From: Bradyrhizobium diazoefficiens USDA 110
GTDB lineage: Bacteria > Pseudomonadota > Alphaproteobacteria > Rhizobiales > Xanthobacteraceae
DNA length: 64,000 nucleotides
Assembly: GCF_000011365.1 (NCBI RefSeq)
Contig: NC_004463.1
Coordinates: 3,210,001 to 3,274,000, forward strand
Direction of reading: 5' to 3'
Positions 8,250 through 16,622 of the stretch are shown piece after piece. Under the pieces are notes generated by a model. That model saw nothing but the letters and a program-made list of their open reading frames with translations. It did not search any database and was not told the DNA's origin. Numbering within the stretch: the stretch's first letter is position 1; every line of letters starts with the position of its first letter. Both the position numbers and the translations under genes were made by a program.

Positions 8250-9232
8250 TGGACCAGAATTTTGCTACGCGGCGCCGCCGCGACCTGATCATCGCCGCGG
8301 TGCTGGCCGCGCTCGCGGCCCTTGCACCGCTGTTCATCAAGGATGTCTACGTCCAGAACATCCTGATCCTGACCCTGATGTACGCGGCGCTGTCGCAGAG
8401 CTGGAACATCCTGTCCGGCTATTGCGGACAGATCTCGCTGGGGCACGCGCTCTATTTCGGCATCGGCGCCTATACCACCGAGCTGCTGTTCACCAAGTTC
8501 GGCGTATTGCCCTGGTTCGGCATGCTCGCCGGCGGCGTGATTGCGGCCGTCATCGCAATGGGGCTTGGCTATCCCTTCTTCCGTCTGCGCGGCCATTACT
8601 TCGTGATCGCGACCATCGTCATCGCCGAGATCGGGCTGCTCCTGTTCCAGAACTGGGAATGGGCGGGTGCTGCGATGGGCATCACCATTCCGGTGCGCGG
8701 CGACAGCTGGCTGAAATTCCAGTTCATGCGCAGCAAGCTGCCTTACTTCTATTTCGCGCTGGTGCTGTGCAGCCTCGCCTGGTTCGTCACCTGGTGGCTC
8801 GAAGATTCCAAATGGGGCTTCTGGTGGCGCGCCGTGAAGGACAATCCGGAAGCGGCCGAGAGCCTCGGCGTCGTCGTGTTCAATTCCAAGATGGGCGCGG
8901 CGGCCGTCTCCGCCTTCCTCGTCGCCATCGGCGGTGCCTTCTATGCGCAGTTCCTCGCCTATATCGATCCCGAGAGCGTGATGGGCTTCCAGTTCTCGCT
9001 GCTGATGGCGCTGCCGGCCGTGCTCGGCGGCATCGGCACCCTGTGGGGGCCGGTGCTCGGCGCTGCCATCCTGATCCCGATGACGGAGCTGACACGCTCC
9101 TATATCGGCGGCTCCGGCCGTGGTGTTGACCTTATCGTCTATGGCGCACTGATCGTTGCGATCTCGCTGGCCCTGCCGCGCGGTCTGGTGAGCCTGTTCT
9201 CCCGTTCAAAAGCAAAGGGAGCCACGCGATGA
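8249..9232 (+). CDS. Branched-chain-type ABC transporter permease (LivM-like)
   Basis: The second permease subunit, 327 residues, with many hydrophobic helices. The LivM signature SWNILSGYCGQISLGHALYF occurs near residue 50 and the coupling loop WRAVKDNPEAAESLGV near residue 195. The ATG at 8249 overlaps the stop of the first permease gene; a GTG one codon earlier is possible. Its own stop overlaps the start of the first ATPase gene (ATGA at 9229). It forms the transmembrane heterodimer with the LivH-like subunit. Confidence 0.9.
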   Translation: MDQNFATRRRRDLIIAAVLAALAALAPLFIKDVYVQNILILTLMYAALSQSWNILSGYCGQISLGHALYFGIGAYTTELLFTKFGVLPWFGMLAGGVIAAVIAMGLGYPFFRLRGHYFVIATIVIAEIGLLLFQNWEWAGAAMGITIPVRGDSWLKFQFMRSKLPYFYFALVLCSLAWFVTWWLEDSKWGFWWRAVKDNPEAAESLGVVVFNSKMGAAAVSAFLVAIGGAFYAQFLAYIDPESVMGFQFSLLMALPAVLGGIGTLWGPVLGAAILIPMTELTRSYIGGSGRGVDLIVYGALIVAISLALPRGLVSLFSRSKAKGATR

Positions 9233-9960
9233 CCGCGCTCCTTGAAACCCGCGGCGTCTGGCAGCGGTTCGGCGGCCTCGTCGCCAACAGCGACGTGTCG
9301 ATCTCGGTCGGCCGCGGCGAGATCGTCGGCCTGATCGGCCCGAACGGTGCCGGCAAGTCGACATTGTTCAATCTCATCGCCGGCGTCCTGCCGCCGACCC
9401 AGGGCTCGATCTGGTTCGACGGCGAGGACGTCACCCACATGCCGGCGGCCGAACGCTGCCAGCGCGGCGTCGGGCGCACCTTTCAGGTGGTCAAGAGCTT
9501 CGAGACCATGACCGTCATCGACAACGTCATCGTCGGTGCGCTCGTGCGCAACACGGTCATGCGCGAGGCGCGGCGCAAGGCGCATGAGGTGCTCGAATTC
9601 ACCGGCCTCGCCGCGCGCGCCGACGTGCTTGCGAGCGATCTCGTGCCGGCCGAGAAGCGCCGCCTCGAAGTCGCCCGTGCGCTTGCGACCGAACCAAAGC
9701 TGCTGCTGCTCGACGAAGTCCTCACCGGCCTCACGCCGACCGAGGCGCAGACCGGTGTCGCGCTGGTGCGCAAGGTGCGCGATGCCGGCATCACCGTGCT
9801 GATGGTCGAGCACGTCATGGAGATCGTGATGCCGCTGGTCGACCGCGCCATCGTGCTCGACCTCGGCAAGGTGCTGGTCGAGGGCAAGCCTGCCGACGTC
9901 GTTCGCGATCCCAAGGTGATCAGCGCATATCTGGGAGATCGTCATGCTGTCAGTGCATGA
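9229..9960 (+). CDS. ABC transporter ATPase (LivG-like) with non-canonical signature motif
   Basis: A 243-residue nucleotide-binding subunit. Walker A is GPNGAGKS at residues 37-44 and Walker B is LLLLDEV (DE at 162-163). The usual LSGGQ-like signature is replaced by LVPAEKRRLEVARAL (138-152), and the proline normally after DE is valine. Similar degenerate signatures occur in a known subset of LivG paralogues, so the protein is probably functional, but one of the two composite ATP sites should be asymmetric. The start overlaps the LivM-like stop by 4 nt, and the 3' end overlaps the LivF-like gene by 17 nt. Confidence 0.9.
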   Translation: MTALLETRGVWQRFGGLVANSDVSISVGRGEIVGLIGPNGAGKSTLFNLIAGVLPPTQGSIWFDGEDVTHMPAAERCQRGVGRTFQVVKSFETMTVIDNVIVGALVRNTVMREARRKAHEVLEFTGLAARADVLASDLVPAEKRRLEVARALATEPKLLLLDEVLTGLTPTEAQTGVALVRKVRDAGITVLMVEHVMEIVMPLVDRAIVLDLGKVLVEGKPADVVRDPKVISAYLGDRHAVSA

Positions 9961-10648
9961 AGTCACGACCGCCTATCAGGGTCTGGTCGCGATCTCCGCA
10001 GTCTCGATCGAGGTCGAGAAGGGCGAGATCGTCTGCGTCGCCGGCGCCAACGGCGCGGGCAAGTCGACGCTGCTGAAGTCCATCGCCGGCGCCGAACGCC
10101 CGCGTTCGGGCACCGTGACGTTCGACGGCAAGCGCCTCGACGGCATGGCGCAGCACCACATCACGGCCACCGGCATCGCCTATGTGCCGGAGAACCGCCG
10201 CCTGTTCCCGCGCCTGTCGGTGCGCGACAACCTTCGCCTCGGCAGCTATCTCTACCGCGGCGAGGCGAACCGCGAGGGACCGCTCGACCTCGTCTTCAAC
10301 CTGTTTCCGCGTCTTCAGGAACGTTTGGAGCAGCGCGCCGAAACGCTCTCCGGCGGCGAACAGCAGATGCTCGCCATCGGCCGCGCGCTGATGACGCGCC
10401 CGCGGCTGCTGATGCTGGATGAGCCCTCGCAAGGCATCATGCCGAAGCTGGTGGACGAGATTTTCCAGGCAGTATTGCGCATCCGCGACGCCGGCATGAC
10501 CGTCCTGATCGTCGAGCAACGCATGGCCGAGTGCCTGGAGATCGCCGACCGCGCCTACATCCTGCAAACCGGCCGCGTGCTGATGCAGGGCGCGGCGAGC
10601 GAGATCAAGGGCAATCCCGATGTGAGGAAGGCGTATCTGGGGCTTTAG
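9944..10648 (+). CDS. ABC transporter ATPase (LivF-like)
   Basis: The second ATPase, 234 residues, with canonical motifs: Walker A GANGAGKS (34-41), Q-loop region YVPENRRLFPRLSV, signature LSGGEQQ (135-141), Walker B LLMLDEPSQG with DE at 159-160, and switch His replaced by Gln in IVEQRM as is usual in LivF. It starts inside the 3' end of the LivG-like gene (17-nt overlap) and closes the operon. It is followed by a palindromic repeat at 10674. Confidence 0.92.
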   Translation: MLSVHEVTTAYQGLVAISAVSIEVEKGEIVCVAGANGAGKSTLLKSIAGAERPRSGTVTFDGKRLDGMAQHHITATGIAYVPENRRLFPRLSVRDNLRLGSYLYRGEANREGPLDLVFNLFPRLQERLEQRAETLSGGEQQMLAIGRALMTRPRLLMLDEPSQGIMPKLVDEIFQAVLRIRDAGMTVLIVEQRMAECLEIADRAYILQTGRVLMQGAASEIKGNPDVRKAYLGL

Positions 10649-10673
10649 CTAGACTGCCGCCGCAATCGCAGCC

Positions 10674-10795
10674 GTCATCCTGGGGGGGCGCGCTCTTTGC
10701 GCGCCTCGAAGGATGGGCCGCAAGCACCTGTAGCCCATCCTTCGAGGCTTCACCTTGCGATGCATTGCATCGCAAGGCTCGCACCTCAGGATGAT
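10674..10795. repeat. Intergenic palindromic repeat, CATCCT family
   Basis: The left end is GTCATCCTG and the right end CAGGATGAT. Nested inner arms GCCTCGAAGGATGGGC and GCCCATCCTTCGAGGC are perfect complements, with a third hairpin around TGCGATGCATTGCATCGCA. It lies between the convergent ABC operon and otnC and is a plausible bidirectional terminator. It resembles the repeat at 7254. Confidence 0.8.
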
Positions 10796-10809
10796 GGCAG
10801 AGTATGCGG

Positions 10810-11490
10810 TTAATGTCCGTGCCCGTGCCCATGCTCCGGCAACGTCACCCCGAACACCTTCACCAGATCCGTCACCTGCTCCGGCGACAGATATTTCGGG
10901 TTCATCCCGCGCAGCAGCAGATAGAGCTTCGCCGTCTCCTCCAGCTCCTCCGTCGCGAACACCGCGGCCTCCAGCGTGTCGCCGGCGACCACCGGGCCGT
11001 GATTGGCGAGCAGGACGGACGAATATTTCCCCGCCAGCCCCTTGATCGCATCCGCCACTGCGGGATCGCCGGGGCGGTAATAGGGCACGAGCGCGGTCGC
11101 GCCGCATTTCATCAGATAATAGGCCGTCATCGGCGGCAGCGCGGCGCGCGGGTCGATCTCGGGCAGCATCGACAGTGCGACAGAATGCGTCGAATGCAGG
11201 TGTACGATCGCGCGTGCGCTACCGCGGGTGTCGTAGAGCGCGGTGTGCAGTGGAACTTCCTTGGTCGGTGCATCGCCCGAGATCGGCCGGCCTTGACTAT
11301 CCAGCCGCGACAGCCGCGCCGGGTCGAGGAAGCCGAGCGAGGCGTTGGTCGGCGTCACCAGCCAGCCGCCATCGTCAAGCTTGACGCTGATATTGCCAGA
11401 GGAGCCCGGCGTCAGCCCGCGCTCGAACAGGGACCGTCCGAAGCGGCAGATATCCTCACGCAGCCTTGTCTCGTTGCTCATGGCCGTCAT
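10810..11490 (-). CDS. otnC: 3-oxo-tetronate 4-phosphate decarboxylase (class II aldolase family)
   Basis: A 226-residue class II aldolase/adducin-fold enzyme. In the threonate/erythronate pathway OtnC decarboxylates 3-oxo-tetronate 4-phosphate to dihydroxyacetone phosphate. Catalytic Glu and metal ligands appear in KEVPLH (about residue 81), VHLHSTHS (about 100) and LANHGP (about 163). ATG 11490 is chosen since CAGGC lies just upstream; starts at 11505 or 11481 are possible. The C-terminus ends in an unusual His-Gly run (EHGHGHGH). The assignment rests on the divergent ltnD-otnI-otnK genes; alone it could be called an L-fuculose-phosphate aldolase homologue. Confidence 0.85.
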   Translation of the reverse strand: MTAMSNETRLREDICRFGRSLFERGLTPGSSGNISVKLDDGGWLVTPTNASLGFLDPARLSRLDSQGRPISGDAPTKEVPLHTALYDTRGSARAIVHLHSTHSVALSMLPEIDPRAALPPMTAYYLMKCGATALVPYYRPGDPAVADAIKGLAGKYSSVLLANHGPVVAGDTLEAAVFATEELEETAKLYLLLRGMNPKYLSPEQVTDLVKVFGVTLPEHGHGHGH

Positions 11491-11594
11491 GCCTGCTTGT
11501 CTCACGCTTTGGCAGCGCGGCCAAGCCGTGTTATTCGGTTGCCAAGCTGCCGCAAAGGGCGGCTATTCGGGAAACGTTCGCAAGGGTCAGTTGC

Positions 11595-12512
11595 ATGTCC
11601 GCCTCCACGTCACAGAATCAGCGTATCGCCGTCGTCGGGCTTGGCTCGATGGGGTTTGGCATGGCGACCTCGCTGAAGCGCGCCGGTCACGCCGTCACCG
11701 GCTGCGACGTCTCGGCTGATGCGGTGGCGCGCTTCGTGAAGGACGGCGGCGCGGGCGCCAAGACGCCGGCCGAAGCCGCCAGGGGCGCCGACGTCGTCGT
11801 CAGCGTCGTCGTCAACGCCGCGCAGACCGAGACGATCCTGTTCGGCAAGGATGGCGTCGCCGAAACCATGCCCAAGGACAGCGTCTTCCTGTCATCGGCC
11901 ACCATGGATCCCGACGTGGCGCGGCGCCTGGCCAAACAGCTCGAGGCGACCGGTCGGCATTATCTGGATGCGCCGATCTCCGGTGGGGCGCAGCGCGCCG
12001 CGCAAGGCGAACTGACGATCCTCGCCTCGGGCAGCCCCGCCGCCTTTGCAAAGGCGCGGCCGGCGCTCGACGCCATGGCCGCAAAGCTCTACGAGCTTGG
12101 TGATGCCGCAGGGCAAGGCGCCGCCTTCAAGATGATCAACCAGTTGCTGGCCGGCGTGCACATCGCCGCCGCCAGCGAAGCGATGGCGTTCGCAGCCAAG
12201 CAGGGCCTCGACATCCGCAAGGTCTATGAGGTGATCACGGCCTCCGCCGGCAATTCCTGGATGTTCGAGAACCGCATGCCGCATGTGCTCGACGGCGACT
12301 ATACGCCGCGCAGCGCGGTCGAGATCTTCGTCAAGGACCTCGGCATCATCCAGGACATGGCGCGCAGCGCCAGATTCCCGGTGCCGGTCTCCGCCGCCGC
12401 CCTCCAGATGTTCCTGATGACGGCTGCCGCCGGCATGGGCCGCGATGACGACGCCTCGGTTGCGCGCATGTATGCGCAGGTCACCGGCGTGAAGCTGCCC
12501 GGCGACAAGTAA
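11595..12512 (+). CDS. ltnD: L-threonate/D-erythronate 2-dehydrogenase (beta-hydroxyacid dehydrogenase family)
   Basis: A 305-residue NAD(P)-binding 3-hydroxyisobutyrate dehydrogenase-type enzyme expected to oxidise L-threonate (or D-erythronate) to 2-oxo-tetronate. The N-terminal VVGLGSMGFGMA (about residues 12-23) is the dinucleotide-binding motif. DAPISGGAQRAAQGELTILASG (about 123-144) is the substrate-binding block and FKMINQLLAG (about 176) holds the catalytic Lys. ATG 11595 follows an AAGGGTCAG site. It opens a three-gene operon with otnI 16 nt downstream. Identity as ltnD rather than glxR or garR comes from its neighbours. Confidence 0.85.
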   Translation: MSASTSQNQRIAVVGLGSMGFGMATSLKRAGHAVTGCDVSADAVARFVKDGGAGAKTPAEAARGADVVVSVVVNAAQTETILFGKDGVAETMPKDSVFLSSATMDPDVARRLAKQLEATGRHYLDAPISGGAQRAAQGELTILASGSPAAFAKARPALDAMAAKLYELGDAAGQGAAFKMINQLLAGVHIAAASEAMAFAAKQGLDIRKVYEVITASAGNSWMFENRMPHVLDGDYTPRSAVEIFVKDLGIIQDMARSARFPVPVSAAALQMFLMTAAAGMGRDDDASVARMYAQVTGVKLPGDK

Positions 12513-12528
12513 GGATAAGAGGATTCCA

Positions 12529-13311
12529 ATGCCCCGTTTCGCCGCCAATCTCTCGATGATGTTCACCGACGTGCCGTTCCTCGATCGCTTCGAGGCCGCC
12601 GCCCAGGTCGGCTTCACGGCCGTCGAGTTTCTCTTTCCTTATGAGCATCCGGCCGAGGCGGTCGGCGAGCGGCTCAAGCGCAACGGTCTGACCCAGGCGC
12701 TGTTCAACCTGCCGCCCGGCGACTGGAATGCGGGCGAGAAGGGTTTTGCTGCGCTCCCGGCGCGCTTCGCCGATCTCAAGGCGAGCCTCGAGACCGCGCT
12801 GCCTTACGCCAAGGCCACCGGCGTCAAGCGCCTGCACCTGATGGCCGGCCTTGCCAACCGCGGCGAGCGCGTCGCGATCGAGGCGTTCTACAAGTCGGTG
12901 GCGTGGGCGGCGGAGTTCTTCGCGCCGCATGGCATCGACATCGTGCTCGAGCCGATCAATGCCCGCAACGTGCCCGGCTACTTCCTCAACGATTTCGGCT
13001 TCGCGCGCGACCTGATCCAGGAGTTGCGGCTCCCGAACCTCAAGCTCCAGTTCGACATCTATCACTGCCAGATCATCCATGGCGACGTCACCATGCGCTT
13101 GCGCGAGATGATGCCGATCATCGGCCACATCCAGATCGCCAGCATTCCATCGCGCAACGAGCCCGACGGCGAGGAGCTGAACTATCCCTTCCTGTTCGAA
13201 GAGCTCGACCGGCTCGGCTATGCCGGCTTCGTCGGCTGCGAATACAATCCGCGCGGCAAGACCACCGACGGGCTCGCCTGGTTCAAGCCCTATGCGGGAG
13301 TGAAGCCGTGA
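12529..13311 (+). CDS. otnI: 2-oxo-tetronate isomerase (hydroxypyruvate isomerase-like)
   Basis: A 260-residue TIM-barrel protein of the xylose-isomerase-like hydroxypyruvate isomerase family. OtnI converts 2-oxo-tetronate to 3-oxo-tetronate. Metal-binding and catalytic residues are visible in VLEPINARNVPGYF (Glu about residue 142), QFDIYHCQI (Asp and His about 175-178) and VGCEYNPRGKT (Glu about 240). The length equals the family norm (about 258). It is 16 nt after ltnD, and its TGA overlaps the GTG start of the kinase gene, so the set is one operon. Confidence 0.88.
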   Translation: MPRFAANLSMMFTDVPFLDRFEAAAQVGFTAVEFLFPYEHPAEAVGERLKRNGLTQALFNLPPGDWNAGEKGFAALPARFADLKASLETALPYAKATGVKRLHLMAGLANRGERVAIEAFYKSVAWAAEFFAPHGIDIVLEPINARNVPGYFLNDFGFARDLIQELRLPNLKLQFDIYHCQIIHGDVTMRLREMMPIIGHIQIASIPSRNEPDGEELNYPFLFEELDRLGYAGFVGCEYNPRGKTTDGLAWFKPYAGVKP

Positions 13312-14582
13312 CTCTTGCACTGGGTTGCATCGCCGACGACTACACCGGCGCCTCCGATCTTGCCAACACGCTGACCCGTGCAGGCCTGCGCACCGTGCAG
13401 ACCATCGGCATTCCTGCCGACGATCTGGCGCTGCCCGAGGTCGACGCTGTCGTGGTGTCCTTGAAGAGCCGCTCGATCGAAGCAGGTCTTGCTGTATCGC
13501 GCTCGCGCGCGGCGGAGACATGGCTGCGGGGCCGCGGCGCGAGCCATGTGCTGTTCAAGATCTGCTCGACCTTCGATTCCACCGACGCCGGCAATATCGG
13601 CCCTGTCATGGACGCGTTGCGCGACGATTGCGGCGAGGGCATCGTTCTGGTGACGCCGGCCTTCCCCGAGACCGGCCGCACCGTCTACCAGGGCAACCTG
13701 TTTGTCGGCGCCGTGCCGCTGAACGAGAGCCCGCTGAAGGACCATCCGCTCAACCCGATGCACGATTCCAGCCTGGTGCGGGTGCTGGCGCGCCAGAGCC
13801 GGACACAAATCGGCCTCGTCGATCTCGCCGCCGTCACGCGCGGCGCAGATGCCGTCCGGGCACGGCTGGCCGAACTCGCGGGCAAGGGCATTGGCGCTGC
13901 GATCATCGACGCCGTCTTCGATCGCGATCTCGAAACCATCGGCCTCGTCGCAGCCGAATATCGGCTGTCGGTCGGCGCCTCCGGCATCGGCCTTGGACTG
14001 GCGCGCGCGCTGGTGTCGACCGGCAAGGTCAAGTCGAATGCGGCAGGCGGCGAATCCGGAGCTGCCGTTGGCGGGCCGGCGGCGTGTCTTGCCGGCAGCT
14101 GCTCGCAGGCCACGCTCAAGCAGATCGCCAGCGCCGAACAGGTCATGCCGGTGTTTCATCTCGATCCGGACCGTATTCTTACGGGGGCGGACGAAGCGCA
14201 GCGTGCGCTGGACTGGGCAAGGCCGCGGCTGGCGGAGGGGCCGGTGCTGATCGCATCGAGCTCGACACCGGATCAGGTCGCCGCGCTTCAGGCACGTCAC
14301 GGCCGTGACGCAGCCGGACATGCGATCGAGCAGGCCATGGCCGACATCGCCGAAAACCTTGTGAAATCAGGCGTGCGGCGATTGGTCGTTGCCGGCGGCG
14401 AGACGTCCGGCGCCGTGGTCGACCGGTTGAGGATTCCCGGATTTCTCGTGGGGGTGGAGATCGCTGCGGGTGTTCCGGTGCTGCGCGCGGTCGGCGCCGG
14501 GGGCGACATGCTGCTCGCTCTGAAGTCCGGAAATTTCGGTGGCCCGGAGTTCTTCTCCGATGCGCTTAGGCTCATGCGCTGA
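13308..14582 (+). CDS. otnK: 3-oxo-tetronate kinase (four-carbon acid sugar kinase, DUF1537 family)
   Basis: A 424-residue two-domain kinase that phosphorylates 3-oxo-tetronate at C4 in the threonate/erythronate pathway. The N-terminal sugar-acid-binding motif is GCIADDYTGASDLANTL (residues 5-21), and the C-terminal nucleotide-binding motif is VAGGETSGAVV (about 362-372) followed by GAGGDMLLALKSGNFGG. The GTG start at 13308 overlaps the otnI stop (GTGA). The length is typical. It supplies the substrate for OtnC encoded divergently. Confidence 0.9.
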   Translation: MTLALGCIADDYTGASDLANTLTRAGLRTVQTIGIPADDLALPEVDAVVVSLKSRSIEAGLAVSRSRAAETWLRGRGASHVLFKICSTFDSTDAGNIGPVMDALRDDCGEGIVLVTPAFPETGRTVYQGNLFVGAVPLNESPLKDHPLNPMHDSSLVRVLARQSRTQIGLVDLAAVTRGADAVRARLAELAGKGIGAAIIDAVFDRDLETIGLVAAEYRLSVGASGIGLGLARALVSTGKVKSNAAGGESGAAVGGPAACLAGSCSQATLKQIASAEQVMPVFHLDPDRILTGADEAQRALDWARPRLAEGPVLIASSSTPDQVAALQARHGRDAAGHAIEQAMADIAENLVKSGVRRLVVAGGETSGAVVDRLRIPGFLVGVEIAAGVPVLRAVGAGGDMLLALKSGNFGGPEFFSDALRLMR

Positions 14583-14752
14583 GCGCAGAGCGTTCTTAGC
14601 TGCCTGTTCATTTCTTTCAGGCTCCGTACTCGCACGGAGTCGTAGTTAACATCTGCTCAGTCGCTCTGTTGTCTGATGTCGGCGTCGCTCCCTTTGGTTG
14701 ATTCTTTAGACCTCCCGGACGCGCGCCCGCGCCAGCATAAAGAGACCTGACT

Positions 14753-16444
14753 ATGTTCGCCAAGATCTCCATCCGCGCCAAGATCATCAGTGTCGTGGCG
14801 TTCCTGCTGGTCGCGATGACCGGCATGGGCCTGCTCGCCGTCGTGAAGATGCGCGCGATGAACGCGAACACCACCGACATCACCACGAGCTGGATGCCCA
14901 GCGTGAGGGTGCTGGGCGAGCTCCGGGCCAGCGTCATCACCTATCGCAGTGTGGTCCGCGAGCACATGCTGGCCGAGACCCTGGAAGAAAAGCTCGCGAT
15001 GGAAAAGATCGCGGTCACCACCAGCGAGACACTGGCCAAGGCCCGCCAGAGCTACGAGCCCATGATCACCTCGCCGGAGGAGCGGGCGCTCTACACCGAA
15101 TGGTCCAAGCTGTGGGACGACTACAAGAAGAGCGCCGACGAGGTCTTTGCAGTGTCGCGCAAGGAGGTCGGCAAGGTCCCGCACGAGGCGCATGAGCTGA
15201 ACGTCAAGACCGCCAACAAGATCGGCATCCAGTCCGACGAGGTCCTGCGCAAGGATATCGACCTCAACACCCGGGGTGGCGACCAGGCCGCGCGGGATGC
15301 CGCCGACAGCTATTCCTTCGCCTTCCTGCTGGTCGCGATCATCCTGGGCGCGGCCGTCCTGACAGGCATCGGCGTCAGCGTCTATCTCGTCCACGACGTC
15401 TCCAGCGGCATCAACTCGATCGTCGAGCCGATGCAGGCGCTGGGCAAGGGCGACCTCTCCGCCGAAGTCCCGCATCGCGGCGAGAAGACCGAGATCGGCG
15501 CCATGGCCGACGTGCTTCAGGTCTTCAAGGAGGCGTTGATCGCCAAGAAGGCCGCCGACGAAGCCGCCGCGGCCGACGCCGAAGCCAAGATCGAGCGCGG
15601 CCGCCGCGTCGACAACATCACCCGCGAATTCGAGACGATGATCGGCGAGATCGTCCAGACCGTGTCATCGGCCTCGACCCAGCTCGAAGCTTCCGCCTCG
15701 ACGCTGACCTCGACCGCCGACCGCTCCCAGCGACTCGCGACCACCGTTGCCGGAGCCTCTGAAGAAGCCTCGACCAACGTGCAGTCGGTGGCTTCGGCGA
15801 CGGAGGAGATGGCCTCCTCGGTCGGCGAGATCAGCCGTCAGGTTCAGGAATCGGCGCGGATGGCGGGCGACGCCGTCGGCCAGGCCCGAGCCACTACCGA
15901 GCGCGTCAGCGAGCTCTCCAAGGCGGCGTCCCGCATCGGCGACGTCGTCGAGCTGATCAACACCATCGCCGGCCAGACCAACCTCCTGGCGCTGAACGCC
16001 ACCATCGAGGCGGCGCGCGCGGGCGAAGCCGGCCGCGGCTTCGCGGTGGTCGCCTCCGAGGTGAAGGCGCTCGCCGAGCAGACCGCGAAGGCGACCGGCG
16101 AAATCGGCCAGCAGATTTCCGGCATCCAGGCGGCGACCAACGATTCGGTCGGAGCGATCAAGGAGATCTCCTCGACGATCGAGCGTCTCTCGGAGATCTC
16201 GTCGGCGATCGCTGCGGCCGTGGAAGAGCAGGGCGCAGCGACCCAGGAGATCGCCCGCAATGTGCAGCAGGCGGCCCAGGGCACCCAGCAGGTCTCCTCC
16301 AACATCGCCGACGTGCAGCGCGGTGCGACCGAGACCGGCACCGCCTCCTCGCAGGTGCTGTCGGCGGCGCAGATGCTGTCGAACGACTCGAGCCGGCTCA
16401 AGACCGAGGTCAGCAAGTTCCTGACCAGCGTTCGCGCTGCGTAA
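14753..16444 (+). CDS. Methyl-accepting chemotaxis protein with four-helix-bundle sensor
   Basis: A 563-residue transmembrane chemoreceptor. Transmembrane segment 1 is about residues 11-31. The periplasmic region (about 32-185) is helical with the pattern of a 4HB_MCP domain ([19 protein letters not shown]). Transmembrane segment 2 is about 186-209, followed by HAMP (about 212-264) and the cytoplasmic signalling domain. The hairpin tip [33 protein letters not shown] sequence is present around 400-425. It ends in VRAA without an NWETF tether. It is the first of three tandem receptor genes whose signalling tails are nearly identical, and it is followed by a strong terminator. Confidence 0.93.
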   Translation: MFAKISIRAKIISVVAFLLVAMTGMGLLAVVKMRAMNANTTDITTSWMPSVRVLGELRASVITYRSVVREHMLAETLEEKLAMEKIAVTTSETLAKARQSYEPMITSPEERALYTEWSKLWDDYKKSADEVFAVSRKEVGKVPHEAHELNVKTANKIGIQSDEVLRKDIDLNTRGGDQAARDAADSYSFAFLLVAIILGAAVLTGIGVSVYLVHDVSSGINSIVEPMQALGKGDLSAEVPHRGEKTEIGAMADVLQVFKEALIAKKAADEAAAADAEAKIERGRRVDNITREFETMIGEIVQTVSSASTQLEASASTLTSTADRSQRLATTVAGASEEASTNVQSVASATEEMASSVGEISRQVQESARMAGDAVGQARATTERVSELSKAASRIGDVVELINTIAGQTNLLALNATIEAARAGEAGRGFAVVASEVKALAEQTAKATGEIGQQISGIQAATNDSVGAIKEISSTIERLSEISSAIAAAVEEQGAATQEIARNVQQAAQGTQQVSSNIADVQRGATETGTASSQVLSAAQMLSNDSSRLKTEVSKFLTSVRAA

Positions 16445-16472
16445 GGCCGTCAGAGCAGGTATCGGACTACGC

Positions 16473-16499
16473 AAGAGCGGCGCCGTCGGCGCCGCTCTT
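16473..16499 (+). terminator. Intrinsic terminator after first chemoreceptor gene
   Basis: A perfect 12-bp stem (AAGAGCGGCGCC / GGCGCCGCTCTT) with a 3-nt loop is followed by TTGATTTT. It begins 29 nt after the stop codon. The stem core GAGCGGCG recurs in the terminator of the second receptor gene. Confidence 0.85.
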
Positions 16500-16622
16500 T
16501 GATTTTGGCGCATGGCTTGGCGCCTGCTGACTTATTTTTCACGTGGGTCATACGGTTCCAATTCTTTACGGGTCCCCAACCCTGCGAACCTTAACTCGTT
16601 GCAGTGTTTTGGAGACTCAATC

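Noticed and set aside
14583..14752. Possible RNA element or small gene upstream of the first chemoreceptor
   Set aside because: No stable long hairpin, no conserved motif and no credible reading frame seen in the 170 nt.
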